A DNA stretch of 64,000 nt, taken from contig CAMRHE010000076.1 in assembly GCA_947044405.1 (NCBI GenBank), forward strand, positions 4,694,001 to 4,758,000, in the 5' to 3' direction. The notes under the pieces are model-generated. The model saw nothing but the letters and a program-made list of their open reading frames with translations. It ran no database searches and was not told the DNA's origin. Below, piece after piece: positions 1-10,531 of this stretch. Every line of letters begins with the position of its first letter. Position 1 is the stretch's first letter. Source of the DNA: Leptodactylus fallax. Taxonomy: Eukaryota > Chordata > Amphibia > Anura > Leptodactylidae. The translations under genes and the position numbers were made by a program.

Positions 1-2
1 TT

Positions 3-740
3 CTCAGATTGGGATACAAACCAAAAGTGACAGACAACCAATTAAACAAAGCAGCAGCCATTACCAGAGACAGTCTGCTCACATATAAAGAGACCCAGAA
101 AGATGCCCGAGTGCCCCTAGTTGTCACCTACAACCCACAGCTGGAGATCCTACGAAGGATTGCCAAGGAGCTCCAACCTGTACTACATAGGGACAACAGA
201 CTCAAGGACATATTTCCAGTCCCCCCTCTCCTCTCCTTTCGACAACCACCAAACCTGAGGCGCATTATCGTCCGGAGTGCCCTGAAGGCCCCAACTGAAA
301 ATGGCACCTCACCTTGCCTACATAAAAGGTGCATGACCTGCAAGCACATCCACACCACTGACAGTGTACCTATCCCACAGTCACAACAGGTGCACAGAAT
401 TAGGGGGACATTTTCCTGCAGGTCTTCCAATGTGGTGTACCTCATAATGTGTGTGCAATGTCCCACCACAGGCCTCTATGTGGGGGAAACAGGGCAGAGA
501 CTCAGTCAGCGAATGAACTCACACAGATCCACCATTAATAACAGCAGAACCGATCTCCCAGTGGCCGCACATTTCTCCGGAGAAGACCACTCTATTGAAG
601 ATTTGCGGGTTGTGGTTTTAATGGGACATTTTAAGACACAGGAGAAAAGAAAAGAAATGGAGTACAAATTTATGCAAAAATTTCAAACTCTGCAATTTGG
701 ACTTAATATTCATGCCAGCTTCATGTCACACTATGCATGA
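3..740 (+). CDS. Penelope-like element polyprotein, C-terminal GIY-YIG endonuclease (partial)
   Basis: This is the C-terminal part of a PLE polyprotein, which nicks target DNA to prime reverse transcription. The frame is open from the window edge to the TGA at 738-740, so the start lies outside. Numbering residues from base 9, a cysteine cluster (C103, C108, C111, then C137, C148, C151) suggests the zinc-binding linker typical of PLE endonucleases. The GIY-YIG core follows: VVYLI (Y144), GLYVGET (Y157, G159), R164, the N170-S-H172 stretch, and a glutamate in KEMEYKF (near 217-219) as the likely metal ligand. I see no stop or frameshift in the visible part, so this copy may be fairly young. 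The family call is firm; the subfamily (for example Neptune) is not. Confidence 0.85.
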   Translation, partial: LRLGYKPKVTDNQLNKAAAITRDSLLTYKETQKDARVPLVVTYNPQLEILRRIAKELQPVLHRDNRLKDIFPVPPLLSFRQPPNLRRIIVRSALKAPTENGTSPCLHKRCMTCKHIHTTDSVPIPQSQQVHRIRGTFSCRSSNVVYLIMCVQCPTTGLYVGETGQRLSQRMNSHRSTINNSRTDLPVAAHFSGEDHSIEDLRVVVLMGHFKTQEKRKEMEYKFMQKFQTLQFGLNIHASFMSHYA

Positions 741-1002
741 ACCATGAACTGAACTCAATATTCATGCCAGCTTCAAATCACACTATGTATGAACTGTGAG
801 GGTCACAAATCACCTCCTGATAGCAAACAGATAACAGCAAGAATTACTGATCCCTCCGTCACGCACCACAAGTTTCCAGACTGTTTTTTTGACCTGTTGT
901 AAATAACTTCTCTACTTAGATTGCAATTTTTTTTAAGGACTCTAAAATGCTTTGAAAACCATGTGTATAAAAATCTGTTAATTTTCAGTTCTTGTATCAC
1001 AC

Positions 1003-1070
1003 CATGTCTGATGAAGGGAGCGAGTACTCCTGAAAGCTTACTTATAAATATACTCAGTTAGCCTCTAAAA
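1003..1070 (+). ncRNA. hammerhead-ribozyme-like motif in PLE 3' region
   Basis: The core box CTGATGA lies at 1008-1014 and the GAAA box at 1032-1035. Between them AGGGAG and CTCCT can form a short stem II (five pairs with one bulged G) capped by CGAGTA. This order and spacing match the conserved core of type I hammerhead ribozymes, which are known in PLE terminal repeats. Stem III is plausible but short (GCT at 1036-1038 with AGC near 1060). A clear NUH cleavage site and a convincing stem I could not be fixed by eye, so the copy may be decayed. Confidence 0.5.
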
Positions 1071-1110
1071 GGTATCGCCTGATTTCTTCACTCTTCCAGA
1101 TCCAAGCAGG

Positions 1111-1540
1111 ACATCTTCTTCCGTCTTCTATCGGGCTGTAGTTGAAGTCGGAGCTGGCCAAGACAATGAGGATTGATGTCATGAGACATGATATGAATGA
1201 TTGGCTGAGCAGGCATTGATAATACTGGGACCATTGTCAGAACTGGGATTGGTGAGGGTAGGTACCATTTATTATGGTAGGACCTCCATTCTGAGCATAT
1301 TTAAGTATAAGTCTAAGTTCCTGGAAAGTCCCTTTAGCCCCTGCCTAGTTTGGTTCTTTATTGAAGTGAATTTTTACACTTTTTTCATTTCCACATTATA
1401 AAAGCCATAATTTTAAAAAAATTTTTTACTGTGGATTTAGCCATATGACGTCATATTTTTGTGGGATGAGTTGTATTTTTTTAATTGCACCATTTAGATG
1501 TACATTTATGGTATTGTTTAACCTTTTTACTTTTTTGGAG
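1111..1540. other. intergenic, nothing recognised
   Basis: AT-rich DNA with T-rich runs. I see no coding frame with family resemblance and no clear repeat boundary here. Confidence 0.5.
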
Positions 1541-1542
1541 GG

Positions 1543-1715
1543 AGCTAGAAAAGAAAAACAACCATTCCACTATTACGTTTTCTTGAGCCAAAGCCAGGAG
1601 TGGATTGAGCAGAAGGGAGAAGTATAAGAAGCTTCCTGTGTATTTCCCATTCCTTTTGTAGCCACTCCTGGGTTTGGCTAAAAAAAACTTCAAAATCTGC
1701 AAAAAAACCCACAGC
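1543..1715. mobile_element. diverged fold-back MITE (family B core)
   Basis: TTGAGCCAAAGCCAGGAGTGG near 1583 is answered by an inverted copy, CCACTCCTGGGTTTGGCT, near 1661, with AAAATCTGCAAAAAAA beyond it. The same hairpin core occurs at 50412-50629 and 51948-52166, where the outer ends are intact. Here the outer GGCTAAGGCCCC ends are not visible, so this is a decayed copy. Confidence 0.6.
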
Positions 1716-1794
1716 TTTATGCTTTTCAATGGCATACTGTCCCTGTTTTGCTTATTCTTCCTTCAAACGCTTGTTGAACACCTTAATTTGAACC

Positions 1795-2675
1795 ACCTTA
1801 ATTTTCTCACACACTCAGGTCTGCTACCTTTATTTTCCCAGATACACAGCTCTGCTACATTCACTTTGCCTACACACACAGACCTGCTGTCTCCTGGTAC
1901 CCCGCACCCGCAGCTAGCTTTAATACCTGCATGTTTTCCACTCCACACACATACAGGTGCATCTCAATAAATTAGAATATCTTTTAAACGTTTATTTCAT
2001 TCATTAAATTAAAAAAGTGACCTCCTATATTTTCTAGATTCTTTACACACAGAGTCTTCTATTTCAAGTGTTTTATTTCTGTAAATGTTGACTATGGATT
2101 ACAGGTAATGAAAACCCAAATCTAAGAAAATTAGAATATTGTAAGTTCAGTTCAGTCTTGTAAATTCAGTGTCACCTGCCAAGGTTTCCTAAGCCTTTAA
2201 ATGGTCCCTCAGTCTGGTTCAGTAGGACACACAATCATGGAAGACGCTGATTATGGATTGTATTACTGAATTACTGAAATTAATGAACGTTTCAAAGATA
2301 TTCTAATTTATTGAGATGCGCCTATACACCACACTGCTTCCCCTATCTTTCCATTCCTGAACACACAGTTCTGCTACCTCCATGATTCCCCATACACCCA
2401 CAATTCTGCTACTTTCATGTTTTCTTCCTGCATGCAGCCTGCTTCCTTCATACACTCAGTTATGCTGCCTTCATGTTCCCCCACACACTAAGCCCTACTT
2501 CCTCCACTTTATCTCTACACACACTCAGTTCTTCTACATCAAATTTCCCTGACACATTCAGCTCTGGTACATCAACTTTTCCCCCACACACTCAGGTCTA
2601 AGGCATCCACATTTCCCTAATACACTCAGCTCTGCTACATTTACATTTCTTCCAACAGACGCAGCTCTTCAACAA
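1795..2675. repeat. degenerate minisatellite, about 30-38 bp units
   Basis: Imperfect units built on CACACTCAGCTCTGCTAC plus a T/C-rich stretch recur from about 1805 to 2670 (for example 1812, 1847, 2360, 2395, 2515, 2620). The array is interrupted by a Tc1-like MITE at 1954-2324. Units are strongly diverged, so the array is old. Confidence 0.6.
1954..2324. mobile_element. Tc1/mariner-type MITE
   Basis: The left end CAGGTGCATCTCAATAAATT starts after a TA at 1952-1953. The right end is its inverted complement (TTATTGAGATGCGCCTA), followed by TA at 2325-2326. The terminal inverted repeats are about 27 bp with a few mismatches. The 371-bp interior has no coding capacity, so it must have been moved by a transposase made elsewhere. 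Both flanks belong to the same degenerate minisatellite. Confidence 0.8.
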
Positions 2676-2914
2676 CCGCCCCGCATATATGACCGGTCAC
2701 ATGACTGTGAAATCATCTAAGGTCCTTTTGCAGGACTGCAAAATACCAGCAATTACTATTACTGGCAGTTTGCAGTCCTGCAACGTGGAAGAAATTTCTG
2801 AACATGGCTCACAAACCCCCAGAGGTGCAGCCCACAGTTTGGGAAACAGTGACTTACATAATACACTGTAATACTTCAGCAGCATAGCAACCCTACCCTG
2901 CATATGGACAATTT
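2676..2914. other. short inverted repeat, otherwise unremarkable
   Basis: A local inverted repeat pairs TTGCAGGACTGCAAA near 2728 with TTTGCAGTCCTGCAA near 2768. No gene or named family is recognised. Confidence 0.4.
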
Positions 2915-3186
2915 AGGGTCATCTGAATCAAGCAGTATTTTTCCCTTGTGAATCGTTTTCCTTGTGAAATTGTTATTTTTATCAATAATATACAAATGAG
3001 CATTTAGCAAGTGGTAACGCCCTCATTGCTCCAGGGAGCTCATTTGCATATTGAGAAAAAGGGTGATATCTCAGCAATGTAGGCACCAATTAACAAGGGG
3101 AAAGCATTTTATTCAGGTGAGCCCAATCTATCTATCTTCGGGTCTGAATTGTTATGCTGGGTTCTGTTGACAGACTCCTTTTAAAT
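2915..3186. mobile_element. fold-back repeat, family H copy
   Basis: The segment shares TGAATCAA, CCTTGTGAATCG, TTTTTATCAATA, GGTGATAT and a GGGTTCTGTTGAC end with a better copy at 40727-41070. The second copy is an imperfect palindrome (GCAGATAGA and TCTATCTGC arms). This is a non-coding dispersed element, probably a MITE. Confidence 0.55.
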
Positions 3187-3620
3187 GGGTGTTCTCACCA
3201 TTGACAATTCCCTTGTAGGGTGAGGAGATGCAAGTAAAAGCAAGTCACATCATTTTCACATATTTTATGTTCACCTGCCATCTGCCATATCAAAAACCAC
3301 CCAAATCCCACTACAAACATGTGGCCCCTGCTTTACACCACCATAAAATTAATCTTACCGAAAATAAAGATATTCAAATCCACATATACTTATATGCATA
3401 CTGTTATCAGGTTTGGGTGACAAACTGAGCAATTGCCTAGGGGCCACAATTTTTTAGGAGGTACTGAGGATAGTATCCACTAATTCAAACCAACAAAGGG
3501 GTGGTCTACAGTCAGTTCCAGTAGTGTGCAGAGCCTTAACTTACACTGAGCATGGAACCCATCAATAGAGAGAGCTATGTGGCTGAAAAATCTCTTCCTC
3601 TCATCACCCTGCTCAGCATA
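3187..3620. other. intergenic, nothing recognised
   Basis: No coding similarity and no clear repeat ends are seen. Confidence 0.4.
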
Positions 3621-4120
3621 TGGTGGGTATGGGAGCATTATTTAGGCGGCAAATGGAGGTATTATTTGAACACTGAATGGTAGTATTGTTTAAGTGCTAG
3701 ATGACAGTATTATGTGAGAAATATTTGGTAGTGTTATGAGGGCACTATGCAGTAGTATTATGTTGGCAATATATGTATATATGTTTTGGGAGCACTATGT
3801 GGTATTACTATTTTGGAAATATATGTATATACTGTATGTTTTGGGAGCACTATGTGGCAGTATTGAAAATAAATATGCAACAGACTCAACATCAAATTAA
3901 TGATACAATATTAACATTTCTATAATATATAACACAATTAAAAATAAATTTTATTTTTAAGTGGGTGTCGGTAATTTTTTCTTGACTTTTTCTACAACTC
4001 CACCTGAAACTTGCCCCAACTTCAACTCCACAATTCTAACTCCACAGCCCTGATACATAAGTTAAGAGAGCACTGAGTGGCAGTATTATTTAGATACTAA
4101 ATGTAAGTATTATGTAGGCT
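3621..4120. repeat. degenerate minisatellite, GGCAGTATTATTTGGGCAC-type units
   Basis: Loose units containing GCACTATGTGG and AGTATTAT recur about every 35-50 bp from 3645 to 3865 and resume at 4064-4115. The gap is filled by an unrelated dispersed element at about 3862-4058, which seems to have inserted into a unit (GTGGCAGTATT occurs on both sides). Confidence 0.55.
3862..4058. mobile_element. dispersed repeat with ACTCCAACTCCAC-type end
   Basis: The sequence ends in clustered AACTCCA/CTCCAC words and shares an AT-rich interior and GGTAATTTTTT/GGTAACTTTTT with 53325-53585. It is a non-coding dispersed family found twice in the window. Class unknown. Confidence 0.5.
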
Positions 4121-4399
4121 TTTGAAATTCTGTGAAAAACTGTCTGAAACAAGTGAGGGAAGCCACTTTTGCTTGTTGACCCATTTTTTTTGCATAAGGT
4201 ATGTTCATAAGCATTCATGCATGTTCCCACATGTGATCCATATCGATGAGCTGCATGTACAAAATCGTCCTCTTGCCCTTCCCTGCAGCCAAAAACCCCA
4301 AGATCATCACTCGGGGACCAACCGCCAACATTATCCTGAACATCCTGACTATTGAGCCTAACAACTTATTCCACCCAGGGCTCTAGAACAGCAGAAAGC

Positions 4400-5675
4400 C
4401 GACTATTGCAAGCAATGAAATGACACAAGACATTAATATGAGACAATTTTTCACCGTTCTCCCCATGCCCATTTTTAAAGCAGTATTATATATTATATAT
4501 AGACCTTTCGCCCGAATCACTACCCCTACCGAGCTTGAAATTCATTGCCTTTGATTTACTCTATCACCACTAATATATGAAGCCAGTAGCATGCAGGCTG
4601 CAATCTCCGGGATATTCATAACCAGACAGCAATTGACTACGTCTTCTAAGTCCTCGCGAAAATACATAAAAAGGCTTATTTCCCTTTGTCACGGAAAATG
4701 GCGCTAATAATTTGCATTTCAACGGCAAATTTTAAGTGAAGTGGAGCATAATCATCGTCCCGCGCTATAAACATACATAAATGTATATCACACACTCTTT
4801 TAATTCCCTTTTCCTGAGGAGTGTAATATAAAAATATCTAAATTAGATCTTAAAGTCGGAGATTTAATGATAATTTTACCCCTTTGGAAAATAAGACTTC
4901 TTTAGAAATGCTATGGGATAATGGCAGCTAAGTGAGAAGGAACTTACAAAGAATATAATGACCCAGCAGGTGAGGGGTACAGAGAAAGTAATTAGTTCAT
5001 TTGTAACATCTGTATGAGGTTAATGAGAATACATATTCTTGCCTATTGTGAGCCGAATCATTAAGATTAATTCTGAAGTTTGCAAAAGATTCATTTAATT
5101 TTTTTTTCCTTTTTCTTTTCCTCCGCCGCGATTATTTCGCACTCATCGGATTTGACTGAGAAGGAAAAATAATAAAATGTAAAAAATTATTTTTGAAAAA
5201 AAAAATTTTTAATATTTTTTTTTTCACCTCCTCATAAAAGACGTTATTGATTCTGCAACGTATCAAACCCCGTAGCGTGGTGGATGATGGAAATGAGCGG
5301 AGCTTCTGTAATACGCTTCACCCTGGGAACGCCAGATCTAATTAGAGGATCAATAACTGGAACCCCCTTCGGATTGAGACCTTCATTTGTGGAATGCTAC
5401 AAGGAGCGTCAGCGGCTCCCGAGAAGGTCCTGTCATGATATAGATACAGTATGTTCATTGCACGGACTGACAACAATGCAAGGAATCTATTGAAAGCCGA
5501 ACCCCGTCTTCTGCTCTCTCTGAATCTGCAGAATATCAGATAAAAATACCATTTATCCTAAGGGCACCCTGCGGCATATCATTAAAATTGGAATTTGATC
5601 CTCTCTTTATGGTTATTCGAGACAGTCAAGCACAACAAACCTGAAAACTCATCAGTTTTTTTTTCCTTCGAAAAA

Positions 5676-5680
<5 letters not shown>
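4400..5680. other. repeat-poor AT-rich block, candidate conserved noncoding DNA
   Basis: About 1.2 kb without recognised transposon ends, and with many ATTA/TAAT homeodomain-type words. The composition resembles ancient noncoding DNA in vertebrate gene deserts rather than recent repeats. This is inference only; conservation cannot be judged from one sequence. Confidence 0.3.

Positions 5681-5681
<1 letters not shown>

Positions 5682-5709
<28 letters not shown>
5682..5709. repeat. poly-A tract
   Basis: A run of 28 A follows TCGAAAAAAAAAGT. No retroposon body was recognised upstream. Confidence 0.9.
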
Positions 5710-5713
<4 letters not shown>

Positions 5714-6490
5714 GACATGCCCTTGACTTTGTCATTCTGACGGATGCTGTTTAAAAAATCCCTTTAGATGTCACTCTGTCTTCAAGAATACAGCTCGAGA
5801 CCTTGTAACGGATAAAAGATGCCAGTCCTTTCCTGTGAATGTTAGATCAGAATTTCAGCAGTTTTCCCTCTATAACTAGAACATCATCACTGCAGTCTGA
5901 CACCTAAAATGCCGGCAAATGTTACCTTTCCTTTTCAGTAACAGGATTTTTTTTTTTTGTAAATTATTAAATTGCTTTTCTCCGTAGGGGAAAGAGAAAA
6001 ATCACCAGTAAATAAAAAGCACTAAGTTGTCCTTTTCAGTCAAATTGGTTGGGCAGATTCACACAGGCGAGAGCTCAGGTGCAGATTTTTGTTACATTTG
6101 TCCATAGTAGGGCTTAGTGTAATTACCGAGTGGTGCGGAGGAGTAAAATGGCACACATAGAAGTCTATGGGCACACAGGTTTCCAATTCATAGAGAGTCC
6201 GACACAAAATAATTGTAGTATGTGGATCCCAATCTGTAAACTGTGGGATGCCAATAAATTCTGCATAGCTGTCATTCCATTAGTTCAGGCACCAAGTGTG
6301 GGATTGTAGCAACCAGTCCCTCAGGCGTGGCGGTGCTTTCATCAGGACATATAGTACTTCCTATCTGACTACGCTCCATAGGCTTCGTCACACACACTTA
6401 TTTCCCATCATTTTAAAAAATGTAAAAAAACACCAAAGTGGTAATTTATCATAAGAAGAATTTTTAACAAAGTTATCAATTTATCACACA
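5710..6490. other. intergenic, nothing recognised
   Basis: No coding similarity is seen. A TTCACACAGGCGAGAGCTCAG word near 6058 hints at a decayed MITE end of the TTCACA type. Confidence 0.35.
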
Positions 6491-6494
6491 GAGT

Positions 6495-6690
6495 CTAAGG
6501 CTGCGGCCACACCTGCGTTGGGTGACCATTTGGGGACTCCTTTCTCCTTTCCGCTTAAAATATGCAAGCAGGACTTTTCTCTCTCCGCTAATTTTGGGCA
6601 GAAACTGGGCGGACCCCATTATGGTCTCTGGGGTCCGTGGGTTTCCATGTGTAACCCAAATGCTAGTGTGAACATAGCGTAACACTTTTG
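6495..6690. mobile_element. family C fold-back MITE, partial
   Basis: It shares CTGCG, GGGGACTCC, GCAGGACTTTTCTCTC, CGGACCCCATTATGG and GTGTGAACATAGCGTAA with the fuller copies at 15083-15384 and 28815-29078. It lies in inverted orientation relative to part of them. Non-coding. Confidence 0.6.
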
Positions 6691-6723
6691 TCCTGAGATG
6701 TTACTCTATTTCCTATGCCATCC

Positions 6724-7085
6724 CCTTAAGTTAGCTTCACATTACCGTTAATAATGTCCGTTGCTCTCATCCATATTAGAATGAGAGCCATGAACATTAA
6801 AAATAGCAGAGTGATGGGTGCAGACGGGGTCCCCTACATCTGTTGTCCATCTGCATTCACTCTCGTGTAAAAAACATGACAAAAGTTCTCTTCTTGTTTT
6901 CTACGTTTCCGACAGAAGAAAAAGTTGTCGATGCAAGAAAGAGACGGAGAAAGCTTCCATCGTGTTTTTTACATTAGAGTCAATGGGAACGAATACAGAA
7001 GGGGGGGCTCCATCGGCATCCGTCACAGTAAGACCGATGAGAGCAACGGACATTCATAACAGTAATGTGAACGTCCCCTTACTGG
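6724..7085. mobile_element. family D fold-back MITE
   Basis: The left end AGCTTCACATTACCGTTA is mirrored by TAACAGTAATGTGAACGT near 7050. AATGTCCGTTGCTCTCAT is mirrored by ATGAGAGCAACGGACATT near 7035. This long inverted repeat is typical of fold-back MITEs. Diverged relatives lie at 56631-56885 and perhaps 9812-10205. Confidence 0.7.
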
Positions 7086-7089
7086 AGTG

Positions 7090-7640
7090 AGATTCTGACA
7101 ATTTTTGTAAATTTTTAAAAAATTGAATTTGATAAATATGGCATATATCAGTTTCACAAGTTATCCATGCCAATTTGGATGTACAAATGCAATATGTTAG
7201 ATAATTTTTGCACAAATAAACCCCCCAAAATCATCAAATCCTAATATATGACTTTCCTATGCTAGTATTTTGGAGTGCAGGGCAAGGTAATTCCTCCAAA
7301 GTGTTTCAATGGCAGTATTTGGTAGAATTTTGTTTTTCAAATCCTACTGTATTTTGAAGTACATAGAGGATGCTGCGTTTGGATAAAGATGCTGCTGACC
7401 CCCCCCAAAAAAAACATTACAAAAACACCAGAAAAACGAAATGTGACGCATAAAGAGTACAGTGATGCAAGTCAGAAATAGAGAAAAAAAAAGTGAAAAA
7501 ATGGAAAGATTTGTACATCTTCTGGTATTGGGCTGCAATAAAGATGTAAAATACTGACCAAAATACTGTCATGTGAAAGTGCCCTAAGGCCAACCCTGCT
7601 CGGTGCACTCTGCTCTTTTGTGTGCATGGCGGCCATCATT
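7090..7640. other. intergenic, nothing recognised
   Basis: AT-rich DNA with short A and C homopolymers. No gene or repeat boundary could be supported. Confidence 0.35.
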
Positions 7641-7644
7641 TTGA

Positions 7645-7935
7645 AAAAATGTTCATAAGGCTAAGAACGCAGCAAAAAGAAACAAAAACGCAGCATAAAC
7701 ATGTTTTTTTTTTTCCTCAGCGACCTTCATTGCATTTTCGCAGAGTTTCCTCTGCGGACTTTCTGCCCTTATTATACCTATGCGGAAAACTCCAGCATTT
7801 CCGTAGGTATAATTGACATGCTGCGATTTTCGTGTTTTTGACAATGCAGCTTTTCTGCTATGTGTGGATGGGATTAGCCAGAATACCATTCACTTTGCAG
7901 GTACTATAAAAAACAGCGGTTTTTTTTTACATCTT
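7645..7935. mobile_element. family B-long MITE copy
   Basis: It begins ATAAGGCTAAGAACGCAGC and contains GCAGAGTTTCCTCTGCGGAC, the inverted pair TATACCTATGCGGAAA / TTTCCGTAGGTATAATTGAC, and GTGTGGATGGGATTAGCCAGA. Further copies lie at 27771-28100, 29746-30053 and 32934-33185. Non-coding. Confidence 0.7.
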
Positions 7936-7939
7936 TTTC

Positions 7940-8712
7940 CTGTAGAATCCTGTAGAATCTTTAAGGGTCTAGTAGTACGGATCTGTAATGAGGCACCCCT
8001 AGAAACATTTGGGTCCATAGTGTACCTAGTGTAACATAGTGTGTGGGTATGATGACTTTATGCCAATATATGATGTGTTTTGGAGATTTTCGCCTCTAGT
8101 ATCCTTGCTGTATTGGTAGAATATGTTGTTATTTGGCACTGCCGTATGCTTAAGACTCCCATTTTATTTTTAACTCTCAAAACGCTCTTGTTTTTTTGAT
8201 CCGATTATTGAAAAAAACCCCACCATTATATGTCATTAAGTATCAGGCGTTTAGCAGTCGGGGCGAGCACTGGCCATTAGCTTTAATTAGGAAGTCAATT
8301 AGAGCATGTCTCTTAAAATTAGGTGCGATATGGTTACATACCATGGAAAGCTTCTATTTCATTTCACACGGCTGGAATAGACAAGAACATGGAGCTTTTG
8401 TCTTTAATTAGACTCTTTAGAGCCACCAATTTGTATCTGATAATTTTGCATTCAAATTTATGATTTTTATGGGGATGTCTTATTAGGTTACAGTAGAATT
8501 AGAACCGTACTGTATAAGTTACCAGCACATAATAGTACCCTCTTCATTCATCATGCAATAGGCCATAGTGGAGAACTTTGTTAAGGGAAACTTTGGTTTT
8601 CTATTGAAACGATTCATTTGGAAATCCTCCGAATTCACTAATGAATAATTAGCATAATTACTGGTAGAGCAAAAAGTGCCACCACCACAACCACCACCAC
8701 CAGGTGACACAG
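7940..8712. other. intergenic, nothing recognised
   Basis: No coding frame with family resemblance is seen. A short CCACCACAACCACCACCACC tract lies near 8681. Confidence 0.35.
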
Positions 8713-9053
8713 ATGGGGTAGATTTATTATGCCTTGTATGCTGTTTTTTTCCCATAAAAATCATAAATAGTCACAGTTTTCAGGGTTTTATACCAAAAAA
8801 CTGCAACTTTTTGTTTTTGTGCCATTGGTCCTGCCAGATTTCTTAACATTTATGCCAGAAATCTGTTGTAAATGATGCGGGAAATGTATGTCACCCAGGA
8901 GTTGGTGTACATTTCTCTCCAGGTGCATGACCTCGTGGAGGGTTTGCATCAGTTATGAAGAGTTGTGTGCCATATATGACACACATCCTCCACTGGCCAT
9001 GGGGCTATGAAGACTGATGTTGATAAGGCCATTCTTGATAAATCTGTCCCAAT
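8713..9053. mobile_element. family G MITE, TGGGGTAGATTTATTA ends
   Basis: The left end TGGGGTAGATTTATTA near 8713 is answered by TTGATAAATCTGTCCCA near 9036. A second copy with TTGGGGCAAATTTATCA and ATAAATTTTCCCCAT ends lies at 12876-13341, and both share AACTGCAACTTTTT-like interior words. Non-coding. Confidence 0.6.
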
Positions 9054-9390
9054 CTTTTGAGATCCAGCAGTAACTATAGAGCAATGGGTAGGCAAAATAG
9101 GCAGCTGCCCAGGGCATTACTAAGGGGATGGGAGATGGTTTATTGACTCAAAGTATAAATGCTTAGTCTTTGAATGTTTTTGCGCAAACAATAGGATGTT
9201 GTCTAAGGTACTGATAATTTGGGTGAACATTGGGGCTGGGATGAGAGCAGAAAGTAAAGGGTAAGATCTGTGGCCCTGTGACTACTGCCAGCAAACAGGC
9301 AACTATGGCAAGTATACTGAACAAAGGTTCAAAAGTTAAGCAGCAAGTGTCTGGAAAAAATGAAGGCACCAACCATTTCTATGGACATTA

Positions 9391-9505
9391 TAGTGGCTCA
9401 GTGGTTAGCAACACTTGCAACAATTGGTTTCTAGGTTAGAATCCAACCAAGGGTCACATCTCCATGGAGTTTATATGTTCTCCCTGTGTTTGCTGTCCCA
9501 TACAA
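9391..9505 (+). mobile_element. tRNA-derived SINE (V-SINE-like), truncated
   Basis: TGGCTCAGTGG at 9394-9404 fits the RNA polymerase III A box exactly. GGTTAGAATCC near 9434 fits a B box with one change from GGTTCGAATCC. GGAGTTTATATGTTCTCCC and TGTGTTTGC follow, as in the conserved central domain of vertebrate V-type SINEs. No clear tail or target-site duplication is seen, so the 3' limit is uncertain. Confidence 0.7.
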
Positions 9506-9811
9506 AAATGGAAGGTAAACTGGATGAAAAATTCACCCTAGTGGGTGTTGGGTGAGCACCTCTATAACAGCTTCTGACTTCCTTGAACTTTGAGGGAGTG
9601 AAATGTTTCCCAATTTTTATGTTTGACTTCATATTATAGTATTGCTGTAGTGTAAAAGTTCAACTTAGACTTCATACTCGCTGCCGGGCTGTGTTGAGAA
9701 GGCTGTACAATGGCGGATGAAGGGTCTTCTATGGGGAGAATACCTCCAATATGGTATGACTACCCGTATTAGGGTACAGTGTGTGATGTAACACAGAAAC
9801 AAAAAAAAAAC
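9506..9811. other. intergenic, nothing recognised
   Basis: It may include a decayed SINE 3' part. No further feature can be supported. Confidence 0.35.
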
Positions 9812-10205
9812 TTTATGGCCTTGTTCACACGACAGTGCCATTTTTGACAAATTTAACACCTGTTATAAATGTCTGTTAATGTTCATTTTTGATGGCCTTT
9901 TTCATCCGTTCCATTTTCTGTTTTTCATGGCCAAGTATCATCCATCTTGCTTCGGTTTTTAATGGGCTGTAAAAAAAAATGAATTTCGTTGGTCTTTCTT
10001 TTTAGACCCGACCCACTGATCCATTTTTAACTGACGTAACTCGGACATCCATCTGTTAAAAACAGATCCATTGATTTTTATTTGGTCCTTTGTCCCCCAA
10101 AATGGTCAAAGATAGGGCATGTTTTATCTGTCCGTCAAAAAAAAAAAAAAACAGGCACATGAATAAACTCATTCACTCTCACTGTTTTTGAAACGGCTGT
10201 CAAAA
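9812..10205. mobile_element. fold-back-like dispersed repeat (TTCACACGACAG type)
   Basis: GGCCTTGTTCACACGACAG opens the segment. TTTTGATGGCC, ATCCATTTTTAACTGACG and GAAACGGCTGTCAAAAAC give partial inverted matches between its halves. It resembles the repeats at 6724-7085 and 19405-19675. Boundaries are approximate. Confidence 0.45.
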
Positions 10206-10530
10206 ACAAGGGCAGTTTCTCACCTATATATTTTCGTATGGATATATGCATAGATATAGTGAGCCCCAACATTCCTCTTTTGGTATCCCATTATTGAGGC
10301 TTCATAGGATATGACATTGTATAGGAGGATTTAAAGCAACGCGTTGACTGTTTCATCGTCATCATCACAATCTCCTTACATTTCGAGTTTCTCGTCTTCC
10401 TTCTCTTAAGACGGAAATGTAATTTATTAGAAATCCTCTCCAGAAACCACGGAGACAATTATATATTCAAGAACGTCATCGAAACCTCGGAGAGTCGGAG
10501 ACATGTTATTAATAGGAGATTATTAAAGGA
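10206..10530. other. repeat-poor intergenic DNA
   Basis: No gene or repeat recognised. The 3' end of the block (10500-10530) is the insertion point of the LINE that follows. Confidence 0.35.
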
Positions 10531-10531
10531 C

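Larger units (their letters stand above)
1..1110 (+). mobile_element. Penelope-like retroelement, 3' part
   Basis: The segment holds the 3' end of a Penelope-like element (PLE): the end of the polyprotein with its GIY-YIG endonuclease (to 740), then a 3' untranslated region with a hammerhead-like motif near 1008-1035. The reverse transcriptase part must lie upstream of the window. Just after the stop codon, a stretch of about 48 bases (around 703-750) is repeated imperfectly at about 754-795. The 3' limit near 1110 is an estimate, because no poly-A tail or target-site duplication is visible. PLEs with GIY-YIG domains are known from fish and amphibians. Confidence 0.8.

Noticed and set aside
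9391..9505. Functional tRNA gene
   Set aside because: A and B boxes are present, but the cloverleaf (acceptor stem, anticodon arm) cannot be formed and a SINE central domain follows.
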